DNA of 64,000 nucleotides from Lophium mytilinum (GCA_010093605.1 MU004199.1:441609-505608), one strand, 5' to 3'; shown: positions 11,560 through 22,823, counted from the stretch's first letter. Program-made: numbers and translations. Notes: generated by a model from the sequence alone, not told the origin.

Positions 11560-12860
11560 GAATCATGCTTCTCTCTATTTGATTTTGATGTGTGGATGAT
11601 GCTGTAAGGGATGTACGCTTGGGTCCTTAGGCTGCGAATGGCGATGTCAAAGGCTGGAGGTCTTGATTTGGGGAGGTGTATACCAGAATTTTTATTCGAG
11701 TCCTTATCACTCTCTATAGCGAGTGGCGTAGATATTATACATCTCCTGGTACACTTTTGATGTGCTGGTGACGCTGTGAGGGGTGTACATTGGGGTGTTT
11801 AGACTGTGGGCAGGATGTCAACGTTTGAAAGGCGTGATTTAGGGAAGAGTACACTAGGCTTTTGCGTTAAGAGCTAATTACTTTCCGTAGCGAGTAGCGT
11901 AGATAAGATGTATATCTGAGTACGCTTTGAACGTGCTGGTGACGCTGTAAGGGGTGGTCCTTTGGGTGGTTATGCTGTGAGGAGGATGTCAAGGGCTCGA
12001 GGACGTGAATCGTTACGGTGAAGAATGGAGTGTTGATAAAAGCCCACATTACTCTCCCGATGCTAGTGGCACAGATATAAAGAGGTTTCTAGTTGGCTTT
12101 TGATGTGCTAATGACGCTGTAAGGGGTGGTCCTTCGGGTGGTCAGGCTGCGAGGAGGATGTCAAGGGCTATATGAATTGGTACTGTGAAGGGGGGAGTCT
12201 TGATGAAAGCCTATATCCCTCTCTGTAGCAAGTAGCATAAATATTATGAGTCGGTCAAGAGGCGTTTGAGAAGCGGCTGGTGATGTTAGAGGTGCCCTAG
12301 AGTACTAAAGATCTTAAGGGGGGGATGTTAAGGGCTAGAGAACGTGATTCGGGGAGGTGTCAACTGAGATGTTGAATTAAGCTTTTATAGCTCAACACTG
12401 CGACTTCCGCAACTGTTTCCACTGTTCTGCTTCCCTCATGCCGCCGTTAGACTGGGCTCAACGTACCGTAAGTAATCAGGCAGTGATGTCACGTTCCAAG
12501 ACTTCTATACTAAGACTTGCTTGATCTTCCTTGACTTGGCCATGCATGGGCGGCCCCAGGGGCGATTAAGAGGGCCTGGGAGGACGTGAAACGCACAGGA
12601 GCGTGATTCAAACTCTATCGCTCTCCGGAAACGAGGAGTAGAAAAGTTCTGCGTGTCTCAGTAGGCGTTTGATGTGTGGACAGTGATGTTAGAGGTACCC
12701 TGGAGTACTGAAGATTCCGAGGATAGGATGTCAAGGGCTGGAGGACGTGATTCGGGTAGTGTACGTTGGATTGCTAATTTGAGAGCTTATCACTCTCCAT
12801 AGGCGAGAGACCTAGAAATCATGCCTCTCTGAGTAGTGTTCTGATGCGGAGGTGGTGATG
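11560..12860. repeat. diverged tandem satellite, about 170-bp period
   Basis: A recurring block reads roughly TTTGATGTGnTGGTGACGCTGTAAGG, a GGATGTCAAGGGCT core, then a TTATCACTCTC(T/C)ATAGCGAGTGGC segment. The TTTGA anchor ends at 11588, 11760, 11930, 12103, 12269, 12672 and 12844, so adjacent copies are 166-173 bp apart. The array is interrupted at about 12380-12600 by unrelated sequence. Copies are clearly diverged by substitutions but keep their spacing. No coding capacity is conserved between copies. The array lies about 200 bp downstream of the Lon stop codon. Confidence 0.85.
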
Positions 12861-13594
12861 TTAGAGGTGCCCTCGTGCGTTTACTAACCGTACAACGTAA
12901 AGATTTGAAGGGTGCGATTCAGAGCGGTCACACATGAAGGTGTTGAGATCGTTGCGGAAGAGCTAACTCATTGCGTTGTATGGTATTATCTTTCTGGGTT
13001 CGGGCGTGCGTTGCTGATGTCTATAAGAGGTCAGCGGGTCAAACGTCTAGAAAAAGAGGCAGCTGAAAGATGCGATCTGTGCGGTCGCGGTCTGCCAATA
13101 AAAGGATATTAGCCGTTCCTGAATTCCTTATGGGGGTCCAGAATCATGGTGCTGGATTTCTACTTCGCTTCTAGATAAATGATGATAGGCCGGGGTAAGG
13201 CAGACGGTGGCACCTCGATAGCAAATAGATAGATCTGATCTATCCGTTTGAAGGCTGGTAGCAATGAGATGTAAATCATGAGTCCATTACTCCCACCGGA
13301 ACCGTTAGCCTAGATCGGTAGTCCTGGATTATTACATCGCTTCCAGGTAAATAACGATAGGCCAGGACAAGTCAGACAGTCACACCCCAATAGCAAATAG
13401 ACAAATCCACCCCCTCCGTTTGAACAGCACCAGAAACCCGATCTCCCCTCCATCTTCACCCTCGCCTCGCCACGCCACGCCGACCGCCACGCACCCTCCA
13501 AACGCCCTCGCAAACGCCCACCCAACACCCCCCCGATCCCGCACCACCACCACCACCTCTCCAACCCACTACAAATACCCCAACAACCGCCACA
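12861..13594. other. gene-free region beyond the satellite
   Basis: Two copies of a CTACTTCGCTTCTAGATAAATGATGATAGGCC-like segment occur near 13160 and 13333, so another short direct repeat is present. The last 150 bp are very C-rich and form the leader of the small Cys/His protein gene. Confidence 0.45.
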
Positions 13595-14188
13595 ATGTGT
13601 AAGTCCCCATCCCACCCCCAGCATGTCCGGCCGCCCACCCGTCCGCCCCAAGCCCATCCCACCCCACCCCATCCAACCACGTCCGCTAACGCCCAAGGGA
13701 CCCAACAAGCTCAAGATTCCGCTAATGGAAACACTATCAACCAACGCGCGGCCCTCCAAGTTGGAGAAGGAGGAGCCGAAGCCCAAGCCGCCGCCGCCGC
13801 CGACGGTGCCGGGGGGGCCAAGGGCTGGGCGGGGGAGGTTGTAGATTTGCAGGGGCCGGATAGCGAGGGGGGAGAGGGGGATGAAGAGGAAGAAGAGGAC
13901 GACGACGAGTTCGAGGCGAGCGACTGGGAGGGCGTTGAGGGAGAAGAAGAGGACGGAGAGGGCGGTGAAGAAGCGGAACAAGGAGGAAAAGGGGACGCAG
14001 CGGGCGAGACGGCGAGGCAGAGGTGGTACAATTGCTGTCGGTGCAGGCGGATCAAGAGCGTGCATGGCCGTGACTGGGACCTCTTCTTCAAGGCCGACGA
14101 GGAGTGTCCGAGGTGCGGGCATTTGGGCTGCTTTGAGTGCGGGGAGTCTTTCGGTGTTGAGGGGGAGGGTGAAGACAAAGAGGAGTAG
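13595..14188 (+). CDS. small acidic Cys/His-rich (zinc-ribbon-like) protein A
   Basis: The frame from ATG 13595 is open for 197 codons, but a GTAAGT donor directly after ATG-T (13599) and a CTAAC branch point with an AG ending at 13697 suggest a 99-bp in-frame first intron. The spliced protein would be about 164 residues. A Glu/Asp-rich middle precedes the C-terminal motif: NCCRC, then C-x2-C-x-H-x2-C-x2-C (CPRCGHLGCFEC). This arrangement could bind zinc (inference). The convergent neighbour ending 205 bp away carries the same motif with identical spacing. Function unknown; I recognise no named family. Confidence 0.75.
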   Translation: MCKSPSHPQHVRPPTRPPQAHPTPPHPTTSANAQGTQQAQDSANGNTINQRAALQVGEGGAEAQAAAAADGAGGAKGWAGEVVDLQGPDSEGGEGDEEEEEDDDEFEASDWEGVEGEEEDGEGGEEAEQGGKGDAAGETARQRWYNCCRCRRIKSVHGRDWDLFFKADEECPRCGHLGCFECGESFGVEGEGEDKEE

Positions 14189-14393
14189 ATGGGGGAGAAC
14201 ATGCGGATGAAGAGGGAGATGAAGGACGAATAGCTAGAGAGAGGGCGGAATGGGAGACGGAGATGGCGGTACGGACTTGTGGAACGGCAGGATTCAACAT
14301 CTGCTGCCATAGACTACCTGCAAAGTTGATTGAGATAATGGAATTAACCTCTGTTCTACCCACTGCCACTCTTGTCATCCTACTTACTCCCCC

Positions 14394-14714
14394 TTATTCA
14401 CTGAAGAACACTGGCGGACCGTTTCGCCAATCTGCCTCCTCTGCACCACCTCCCATTTCCCAGCTTTCAGTATCCGCAGTCCACTCGTCTTCCATGTCGT
14501 TGTCGTGCTGATCCTCCCACTGCTCGCCGTTGTCACCTTCCTCCGCAATATCTTCAGTAGCCCCAGCGGTCCACTGCTCACACTTCCCGCACTCGATATG
14601 CGTGCAGATGACGCATGGTCCGCCCTTGGGGCGCCAGGCAGGAGATTTCGGGCCGGCGCATTTGCAGCAGTTGAAGTGGTTGGCATAGGAGGTCGAGGAG
14701 ATATAGACGGGCAT
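14394..14714 (-). CDS. small Cys/His-rich (zinc-ribbon-like) protein B
   Basis: Intact 106-codon frame from ATG. NCCKC lies at about residues 15-19, followed by CVICTHIECGKC, that is C-x2-C-x-H-x2-C-x2-C, then an acidic tail with Trp residues. Motif and spacing match the convergent protein A, so they are probably paralogues with the acidic segment on opposite sides of the motif. Too short for many annotation filters, but the conserved Cys/His pattern argues it is real. Function unknown. Confidence 0.7.
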   Translation of the reverse strand: MPVYISSTSYANHFNCCKCAGPKSPAWRPKGGPCVICTHIECGKCEQWTAGATEDIAEEGDNGEQWEDQHDNDMEDEWTADTESWEMGGGAEEADWRNGPPVFFSE

Positions 14715-15259
14715 TTTATCGATTGATAGATTCGTAGGTTCGGATTGGGGGTTTCAAGTTTGGCAGTAGTCTGAGCTTCGGAGTCGTGCAAGAGATATGA
14801 GCAATACTCGGTATAGCTGATAGATGAAATTGCCGGTGGAGTGTGCCTGTGTATGAGTCTGAGAGTTTGACCATTTGGAGAGGGCGATATATACCAACCT
14901 GACCCCTACCCCCTCCTCCTTCGCACACGTCGAATACACGTAGCATACGCGAGCCACCGCATACTCGACCTTCACTCCACAGCTTCGCTGTCCTCGCCCT
15001 TCACCCTCCTCCTGCATGACTCACAATCGTGAAGTAGACTCTCGCGCAGCTCACATGACTCGCCCACACCTCTGACCTTCCCGCTCCCACGACATCTCCA
15101 ACTCCCGTCGCCGCCTTGTCCTCTCTTCCCCACCAACCCCAACTCTTCAGCGGTCTTCAAGACCCGCCACGCTGTTCCAAACCTCCACACGCACAAACAT
15201 CGCAGGCCGATCCCCATCTCAGAACCACAATCCAACCGCACCCAACCCTCCACCTCACC

Positions 15260-15826
15260 ATGGCCATCAAATCCTTCCTCCTCGGCCTCCTAACCGGCTT
15301 CCTCCTCACCCTCGCCGGGTGCATCTTCATCCTCCTCTGGCTAAAACCCTACCTCACCGCCGGCAAGTCCGGCCTCCGAGTCTTCCGCAGCGTGCGCGGG
15401 CTCTGGCGGCGCCGTCCGCGCAACCCACCCCCCGATGTCGAATCCTCTTATCCAAATCCACAAACTTACCCCGTTCAACACCCCCCCAACGTCGCATTCG
15501 CACACCCGCAACACCCCAGCGCCGCATACCAACAACAGCCAAACAGCCAGCGCGCCTGGCACACCGTCGAGCTCCAAGCCGCCTCAGCCTTCTCCCATGC
15601 GCGCTCCCTCCAGCCACCGCGCCCTGTGTTCGGACTCCCGAAGCGCGCGAAGAACGATAGCGGACCGGAGAGCGCGCAGCGTGCGCGGAAGCCCGTTGCG
15701 CCACGACTGAATACAGATGTCGCGCCGGCCGCCACGCCGCCGCCGCTGCAGCGGGTACTTAGTAATGTGGAGTATCCGCGGCGGAGTCAGGAGAGCAGTA
15801 GGGGGGGTTTGGGGAAGGTTCAGTGA
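15260..15826 (+). CDS. single-pass membrane protein with basic/proline-rich tail
   Basis: 188 residues from the ATG in a CACCATGG context at 15260; the frame extends upstream without a better ATG. Residues 5-29 form one strongly hydrophobic helix (FLLGLLTGFLLTLAGCIFILLW), followed by a basic stretch with WRRRPR and a Pro/Gln/Ser-rich, probably disordered tail. Topology is likely a short N-terminus with a long cytoplasmic tail by the positive-inside rule (inference). No recognised domain. It is divergent from the small Cys/His protein B, with a shared upstream region of about 545 bp. Confidence 0.65.
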   Translation: MAIKSFLLGLLTGFLLTLAGCIFILLWLKPYLTAGKSGLRVFRSVRGLWRRRPRNPPPDVESSYPNPQTYPVQHPPNVAFAHPQHPSAAYQQQPNSQRAWHTVELQAASAFSHARSLQPPRPVFGLPKRAKNDSGPESAQRARKPVAPRLNTDVAPAATPPPLQRVLSNVEYPRRSQESSRGGLGKVQ

Positions 15827-16934
15827 TTTTTCTGTTTTTCTATTTGAGGGGTTGGGGGGGAGGGGAGTAATGGTAGAGGGAGGGGGCGGTTGTACGAGTA
15901 TGCGGGGGACTTTTGGGAGGGAGGGTTGTGGTGTAGAGCGAGATTTTCCGGTCGCGGAGGGTTGATGATACTAGACGTGGTTCGTAGAGTATATGGCGGC
16001 GACGAGTAATCCTACGAACCCATCAGCGAGGTCCGTAATAAGCTTGATCACAGTACCTATCTCGTACCTTCAAACCCAAGTTTGTGAACCATCGACAGCT
16101 ACCTTCCACCTGCGACAACCCTCAAATGACCAAAATAATCCCTACTCCAATCAGCAAAATCACACACACAATCACGCACATCCAAAAAGCTCTCCAACAC
16201 GCACAGCAAAAGAGTCTCCCATCTATACCCTCTCGCCCCTTACTACCTCACTAAAAGCCCTCAAATACGTAAATTACAACAAAATAAGCACCTCAATGCC
16301 TCGAAAAAAATGCCCAATAAATGCTTTACCCCCTCTTAACGCTTTGCACAATCATGATAATCGTAAACCGGCTGAACTCGGGAAAAGGGCAGAATGCAAA
16401 AACAGTAACACAAAACAAATGGAAAAGCACAGGCTAGAAAACGAGAATGTGGAAGTCAAAACACCCGAAAAATGATCCCCCTCCCAGCAGCGCTAAAGTG
16501 ATGAATGAAAATTTCAAATATCCAAAATGGTTTATAAGGTTTTGGTAGTTTTTATACAGGGAGGTTGAAGGAGATGAATGTATGGGGGGTTGGTGTTGAA
16601 TGTGGTGGGTATGTGGTGGAGGGACCCTGGTGGGTCTTTTCGAATGGTGGCGTGGAAGGTGGTGGTATTGGGTGATGCTTCAGAGGCCGCTGGGGTCGGG
16701 GACATGCCCAGCGTCGTGAGTGTTTCCTCGAGGGCGACGCTATAAAGCTGCTCTGATATGGCGAAGTCATTGAAGGCGGTGATTACTCCATGACGACGAC
16801 GGTAGCGCTCTCCTCGCCCTCCGTCGGCCAAGCGGCGCCTTTGCGAGGAAGCACATGACCCCGCCGCCGTAGCACAGGCCATGGTATAACGTGCTGCTAA
16901 CTTCTTGTGTAGCAAAGCTTTCCTCGTTCTGCTT
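15827..16934. other. gene-free region
   Basis: G-rich sequence from 15840 to 15960, then an A-rich stretch from 16100 to 16480 carrying an accidental open frame of low-complexity Asn/Gln/Lys composition. 16500-16930 is the 3' flank of the kinase-like gene. No feature is supported. Confidence 0.45.
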
Positions 16935-19838
16935 TCATATCTTCTCCGTTTCGGTATGCCCATTCGCATCCACAGCTTTCGGGATTAAGTGGTGGAACTC
17001 TGGGATGATGATGGACGGCGGCCTCATTGAAGTCTTTTCTTCAACCGTCTTCTCTGAGCCTTTCTCTTTCTCTCCGCTTTTCATCTTCCGGATATCCTTC
17101 TCTTCAGGTCCAGTCGCGTCATCAACTTTCAATCCAACAAAACCCCTCTCCGGCTCTTCCCACAGTATCCCTTCGACACATCGATCCCTCTCCCCAGCTC
17201 TTTTGACGTCCAGGCTCGCTCTTATCCTCGCCGATTCACCCAAAAATCCGTCGATGTCCGCCATTGGCTCGTTGAAACCGGAGTCCTGATGGGGTGGCGG
17301 ACTGAAGGGCGTCCGAATACTAAACCCAGTTCCAGTCCTGCTCATGTCACCAAACACAGATTCCTTCCCGACCTCATCCTCCAGCTCTGCAAGCGTGCTA
17401 TCCTCCTTCCGACTGAGTAGATGAACACGATCGCTGAAAGTGGGGTTGCGAAGAGGCATATCCATTGGAGGGGGCGGCGCAGAGGGTCGGTGGAGTTCGT
17501 CAGCAGTCGCAGAGGCAACTGCGGCACCAAGTTGAAGCTGGGTATCTCCGCTCTTGAGTGACGATTCGAGAGAGTTGTCAAGCTCGCCGGGTGGGGTGGA
17601 AATGCAGATGGCGGAGGATTCTTCTCTCACAAAGTCGTGAGATTCCATACCTAGGTTGTGTCGTTGGACGAGGCGCGTGTTGCCGTCGACGTAGACTTGT
17701 TCCCAGCGCGGCTCTCTGCTCTCGGGGAGACTTGCGGGTTCGTTTTCGAGTTCACTATCGTCTAGACTCATGACAGAGCGAGGGGCGGCATATGGCGAGT
17801 TGTCGTATTGGCGGTGGCGGCTGTTTGATCGAATGGCTGGGGGGCGCCCGCGAGGGTTTGGGATAATGTAAGAGCCCGAGGAGCCGAACTGGTATTCGGT
17901 AGAGGGAGCACCGTCGGCAAAGGTTATGCCTCCAGCAGAGAACGACGAACGAGAGCGATTCGAACGTTCCCGGAGGGTAGAGAGATCCTCGAGGTTAACA
18001 GCCGTCGCTGGATCGATGTATTCCTTATCCGAACGATGGGTTGACATACTGTGGCGAGAGTTGATCAGGGGCTTGGGAGGCTCAGGGATGACTTCGGGGA
18101 ATTTTCTGAGAAGGGCCCTAGCAGTGAGTCTGTCGCGGGGATTCTCGCTGAGGCATGCGATCACGAGCTCGCGATAATATTGCGGGATGTTGTTCGGACG
18201 GGCGAAAGTCCGGATAAGCGGACGTTCTTGGCGTTCCGGTTCGTCTTGTTGTTCTGCAAGGGCCCAGAGAACCATGCCCATTTGGAAGAGGTCGGATTTG
18301 ACGCCGATGTAGATGGAGATCCTTTGGCCGCTTTCGATCAGTTTGGCGAGTTCAGGAGGTTCCCATCCCACAGGACAGCCTCGACGGTTGATATCGATAA
18401 TCTTGGCGTCGTCGTTGTCGTTGATGACGATGTTCGAAAGGGTAAAGTCGCCCTGGACGAAGCCAGCCTCGTGGATCTCTGACAGACCCTCAACGATCTG
18501 CTTGGCCCATCTTTCCCTTCGTTCCCAGGGGAGCTTGTCGGTATTCTTCCAGTCGTATAGCAGGTCCACGAGAGCACCTTGGTCAGCATAGCTGATGAGA
18601 AGCCCTTTGATGAGTTCATCTTTGTCGTCGACGATGACTCCTTCAAACTTGATGACACTTTTGGAGTCACGGAGATTGCAAAGCGCATTGATCTCGTAGA
18701 GAAACTCCTCCACAGCATCTGGTCCTGGAATTTCTTTTTTGATGTAGTGCTTGCCATCCACGGTAACTTTGTACACGAAGCCTGAGATGTGCGATTCGAA
18801 ATTGACAGCGTTCTCTCGATATCGGTGGCAGGATAGATGGTCGACGGCGGGCGTTGCTGGATATGGAATGATTTCGTTGACGTCCTCGGTAACGTGGACG
18901 TGGAGTCTGCCATCAGCCGTCTCAAGCTTCAGATTAGTGACTGTGTCGTAAAATTGTATGTCTGGAAGAGAGTCGCGGATAGACTCATAAATCCTTGCAC
19001 TCTTGTCTCTCTGGTAATGCAAACTCTTCAGATCCGCTTCGAGTGAGTCAGGCTGCACGTCCCGATAGTCGCAGGAAACAGTCACTCTCCTCCACTTGTT
19101 CGACTCCTCGGCGTAGGTGATGAAAAACTTTTCCCGGTCAGACAGATCCCGGAAATGCATGCTGAGGTTGAGAATCCATTTCGCCTCGAGTTCTTGCTGC
19201 AGAAGATTCTCGTCGATGCCCTCGGACTCTACATCGTGCTCGGCAAATTCTCCGTTAGTCGACAGTGGGGGTGGTGGTCCAATAGGCGCCGGCTCCTCTG
19301 CGTTCTGATCGAACCCAAAGTCGACTTGTCGGGATCCAGAAGGGATGTTGGAGTCCTCTCCTCCTCCAATGGGTCTCCCTGGGGCCTCCTGAAACGGACT
19401 TTGAATCTCAGGCATCGAACGCGATGGAATTGACACAGCCGGCGGGGTCAGTGTCTTCGGCTCACTGCCCCTCATGTCCATAGACGTTGCCCTTCGCTCC
19501 TCACTGCCCGTGTCTACCGGCAAAAGCCTGTCCCTCTTCTCAGAGTTCATCCTCTTGAACGTCAACGGCCTCGGGAGGCCCGGCACGACTCTCCTGCTAG
19601 CCCTCCTCCCCAGCAGTCCTGGGCGCCCATTCTCCTTGTTATCCTCCGAGACGCGTCCCGACTTCTCGTCCCAGCCACCAGGCGGCGGCTCCTCGTCCTC
19701 CCTCTTGAGCCAATTCCCAAATTTCTGCAAACTGAGCCTGCTCCACATGTTCCTGCGGTCGGGGCTGCGCTGCTCTGCGGGCCTCTCGGATTCGCGCTCG
19801 TCGGGCGGGAAGAAGAACTGCGGCATAGTCATAGCCAT
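16935..19838 (-). CDS. kinase-like protein with altered DFG motif
   Basis: Single 967-codon frame taken from the first ATG, at 19838 (MAMTMPQFFF); the frame extends 20 codons further without an ATG. The N-terminal third is Pro/Ser/charged and probably disordered. A protein-kinase fold spans about residues 350-580: the ATP-binding Lys is probably in HYIKKEI (about 367), the catalytic loop reads VQGDFTLSNIVI with the catalytic Asp kept but HR replaced by QG, and the metal-binding motif reads IDIN instead of DFG with its Asp kept. VGWEPPE replaces the APE motif, and a C-lobe with SDLFQMGMVLWAL follows. The C-terminal 380 residues are low complexity. It may be active or a pseudokinase. It lies after a GC-rich upstream region with no gene. 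Confidence 0.85.
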   Translation of the reverse strand: MAMTMPQFFFPPDERESERPAEQRSPDRRNMWSRLSLQKFGNWLKREDEEPPPGGWDEKSGRVSEDNKENGRPGLLGRRASRRVVPGLPRPLTFKRMNSEKRDRLLPVDTGSEERRATSMDMRGSEPKTLTPPAVSIPSRSMPEIQSPFQEAPGRPIGGGEDSNIPSGSRQVDFGFDQNAEEPAPIGPPPPLSTNGEFAEHDVESEGIDENLLQQELEAKWILNLSMHFRDLSDREKFFITYAEESNKWRRVTVSCDYRDVQPDSLEADLKSLHYQRDKSARIYESIRDSLPDIQFYDTVTNLKLETADGRLHVHVTEDVNEIIPYPATPAVDHLSCHRYRENAVNFESHISGFVYKVTVDGKHYIKKEIPGPDAVEEFLYEINALCNLRDSKSVIKFEGVIVDDKDELIKGLLISYADQGALVDLLYDWKNTDKLPWERRERWAKQIVEGLSEIHEAGFVQGDFTLSNIVINDNDDAKIIDINRRGCPVGWEPPELAKLIESGQRISIYIGVKSDLFQMGMVLWALAEQQDEPERQERPLIRTFARPNNIPQYYRELVIACLSENPRDRLTARALLRKFPEVIPEPPKPLINSRHSMSTHRSDKEYIDPATAVNLEDLSTLRERSNRSRSSFSAGGITFADGAPSTEYQFGSSGSYIIPNPRGRPPAIRSNSRHRQYDNSPYAAPRSVMSLDDSELENEPASLPESREPRWEQVYVDGNTRLVQRHNLGMESHDFVREESSAICISTPPGELDNSLESSLKSGDTQLQLGAAVASATADELHRPSAPPPPMDMPLRNPTFSDRVHLLSRKEDSTLAELEDEVGKESVFGDMSRTGTGFSIRTPFSPPPHQDSGFNEPMADIDGFLGESARIRASLDVKRAGERDRCVEGILWEEPERGFVGLKVDDATGPEEKDIRKMKSGEKEKGSEKTVEEKTSMRPPSIIIPEFHHLIPKAVDANGHTETEKI

Positions 19839-22823
19839 GCAGGGGCTCGCGAGAGGAGGCAGCAGCAGCGGTCCTCGCAGCAGCAGTCCGGGCAACACGC
19901 CGAGGACTCTGGGAGCCCGATGCTTCCCCTCACCTGCCGCGGCGATGGAGGTGGTAATGGTGACAGCAGCGGTGGTGCTGGAAGTGGTGTTGTGATGGGC
20001 ACGGTATGGGTGCGGAGTTCATGCCGTGGCGGGGACTGGTGTAACGTGGGCTGCGAAAGTCCATCTAGTTCATGCTTTCGTATCCGGATGCGAGTGTATG
20101 CGTGCGAGGGGCGGCCCAGCGGGGCTCTGCGTGTCTGTCGCGCGTCGAGGAGGCTGGAGTGAAGACAGTGGCCCAGGAGGAGTGGAAAATGGCAGCGGAG
20201 GCGCGGTGCTGAGTGAGGATCAGGGCCGGGGACGTGGTCTCTCAAGTCCGTCAGGATTGGGATTATTGAGGCTGGCTCGCTCCGGCTGAGAATGGATGGA
20301 GCGCTGACTGGCACCTGCCTGCCAAGAACCTTGCTAGGACTGCGAGGTTGGGAGAAGGCTGCCGCGTGTGCTGGGAGGGATCACTTTGCAATAACAGCGA
20401 CAATAAGACGACCACGGCGTTTGCGAGGGCTCAGTGCGACAGAATGGTGTTTGGGAAGAAGACAGCAGCAGCAGTAGGCAGCTCCTGAAAATACTCGGTG
20501 TGCGTGCAGACTGTTTTGCTTTGCTGCACTCACCGCCACCAGCCCCCAACCCCCTCGACAACAGCCAACAGCGAACTCACCCAGCAGCAAATCCTCCCTA
20601 CGGCAAATGCACCTAGTGCAGCCCCTCTTCTCTACCCGTTCGCGCTCCCAATTCACTCTCGTCTCTCCCATTGCTCCTCGGGCCTCTCCATCCCGATCTG
20701 ACCCCCCTCCAGCACGCTTCAACACCTCGTCGCACGCTTCAAACCGGGCGAGGTGCATCCACTAGCCCACGCAGCGCACAGTCACGCATGGCGCGCGAGT
20801 CTCTCATCGAGGCCCTCAGCCGGGATGCGCTGCGAGCGCGCACAGTATCACTGTAATGCTTTGGGTGTCTCGCCCGTCCACGCCCAATGGCAGCAGCAGC
20901 AGGCGCGTCAGTACGCTTCACTTTCTGCGCGAACACCCTCAGCCCTGCCTGCGACACGCTGCTGCGCTGGCCTCGAAGCGGCTGCTGGCCTGCGTGCTGC
21001 GTCATGGGCAATGGACACGTCAATGTGGCTGGGGGGTGTTGCGACGAACCTGGAGGCCTTGTATGGAGCCGCCCGTCCAACAACCGTGCTGCTTTCATGC
21101 TAAAAGTACCCTTTGCACCCTTCTGCCTTGCTCGGGCGGCTGCAGCCAGCGCTCGGGGATGCCATTGTTCGCTGCAGGGTGCGGACGGTGGTTTTGCGAG
21201 TAGACCCGCAATGTCAAATGGGAATCGCTGCCGCCCGCAATAGAATATTTTTTCTCAGCGTTGGGCGCCAAGGGGGGGTTGGAAGTCTGACCGCGACCTC
21301 CCTCACCCAAAGCCTAATGGGCCGCAGCGTGTCGCTGCTACATTAGTACCGCCTGACACTTTAAACAATACTCCGAGACAAGCAGCGTCTAGATCTGCTG
21401 TCCTTGGAAATACAGAAATTCGCAATCCCGTTGCAAGTTGTCTGTATCTCATGCCACCACACCCACCCAACCCCTCTTCCTCCGAGAGAGCGAGCGAGCC
21501 CCTCATGCTCTGCAAGGAGGGGTCGCAAACCACCACCACGGCACACGCAGTCTGCACGCTCGCAAATCGTGCATATGCATATCGCGCGACAGCGACAAAT
21601 AAAAACCTAAAAACTAACAGCCGCCAATAATCGCGAGTTGCCCGCCGACCCCACTTGCTCTCGAAGAAAAAGTCTATATTCGGCGCGGTGGGCGGGTGGG
21701 TAGGTTGGTCTAGTATCAGTTCGATGCACGTGGGTTTGATTGTTTGGGCCACGATACCCTCGAGTACCGGCATCCACAATTGATAGCAAGCTCCAGGCCA
21801 GTCCCTAGCGGTCCGGCCCGTAAGGGTATGTAGCTATGTACGCACGCGGCCTCTAGGCTGTTGGGAGAGAGGGAACGGCGACACCTGTACACGATCGACG
21901 GCCACGACAGGATCATGCCGGCTGCGTCCCGGCGGTTTTCTGGACTCCGAACCGGCCCGGGCCTGGATTTGGGGGGTTTTGTGGAAGGTTGTTGAGGTTG
22001 TAGCAGTTAGAGAACCTGGTAGGTGTTTAGATCGGTTAACGGTTTGTGATTTGAAGAGATTGGTGTGAGTAGAGAGGATTTCTTTGCTAAACCTCAGTTA
22101 ACTATTGAATTGGACCAATGGGAAGACTCTTGAAGGTTGCTTGGTATCTTATCCCGTATGTCGTTAGCCCGTGTCGTTAGCCCGTGTCGTATTTACATCA
22201 CGTAAGCTACTAAGGCGCTACTTGTAATCGGACTCGCTTGCTTCATCACCACGCGTCTACAGATACCCCACTGATCGAATCAAGTAATGCTTTAAAGATG
22301 TTTCCACCACTATATTATCAGAAAGAAATGCGCGGCTCCCTTTCCTTTCCTTTCCCACGCGCTGGCTCCGGGATCACGTGCTGTAGGTAACCACCACTCC
22401 AGGAGCTGCCATGATCGAAGTCTCCAAATGCACGTCCTAGCGTTGTCTCTGGAAAAAAGAAATACAAAACACAGTACGATTGTCATATCGCGCATTTTAG
22501 AATGCCCAGAGCCAATCTCACACGTTTAGGAGCCAATGTCATGGAGGCTAGGCCTGGAAGTAATCCTATCCCAGACTCAAGCTGCCTCGAAAGCAGAGAA
22601 GCAGGAGGAGCACATCTACGCATGCTTTGACACAGCCCAGCCTGTACTGCAGCCGCTGGTATCAGCTCCAGGTGGGTGAGGTTCCTCTTCTTGCCAATGG
22701 GACACGCTAGTAAGAGACATCAAGGTGCAGTTCTTTCCGTTAGTAAGGATTCATGCAAGCAGAGTCCGCAAAAAGTGGCGATCTAGCATGACCTGTATTG
22801 AGAGACGCTCGGCTACATTACAG
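19839..22823. other. long gene-free GC-rich region
   Basis: Nearly 3 kb without a supportable gene. The first 1.7 kb is GC-rich with many short overlapping frames on both strands and probably includes a long 5' leader and promoter of the kinase-like gene. Around 22160-22190 a short CGTTAGCCCGTGT unit is repeated. 22200-22820 holds the 3' flank of the transporter gene. No tRNA-like B box was found. Confidence 0.5.

Noticed and set aside
13310-14122. 270-codon frame antisense to small Cys/His protein A
   Set aside because: Composition is low-complexity Gly/Trp/Leu from the complement of an acidic and C-rich region; no domain.
15993-16475. 160-codon open frame in an A-rich stretch
   Set aside because: Asn/Gln/Lys/Pro noise composition, no domain, no splice or promoter signal.
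20381-21243. Several overlapping frames in GC-rich DNA upstream of the kinase-like gene
   Set aside because: All frames are open at once because of GC content; none has consistent coding character.
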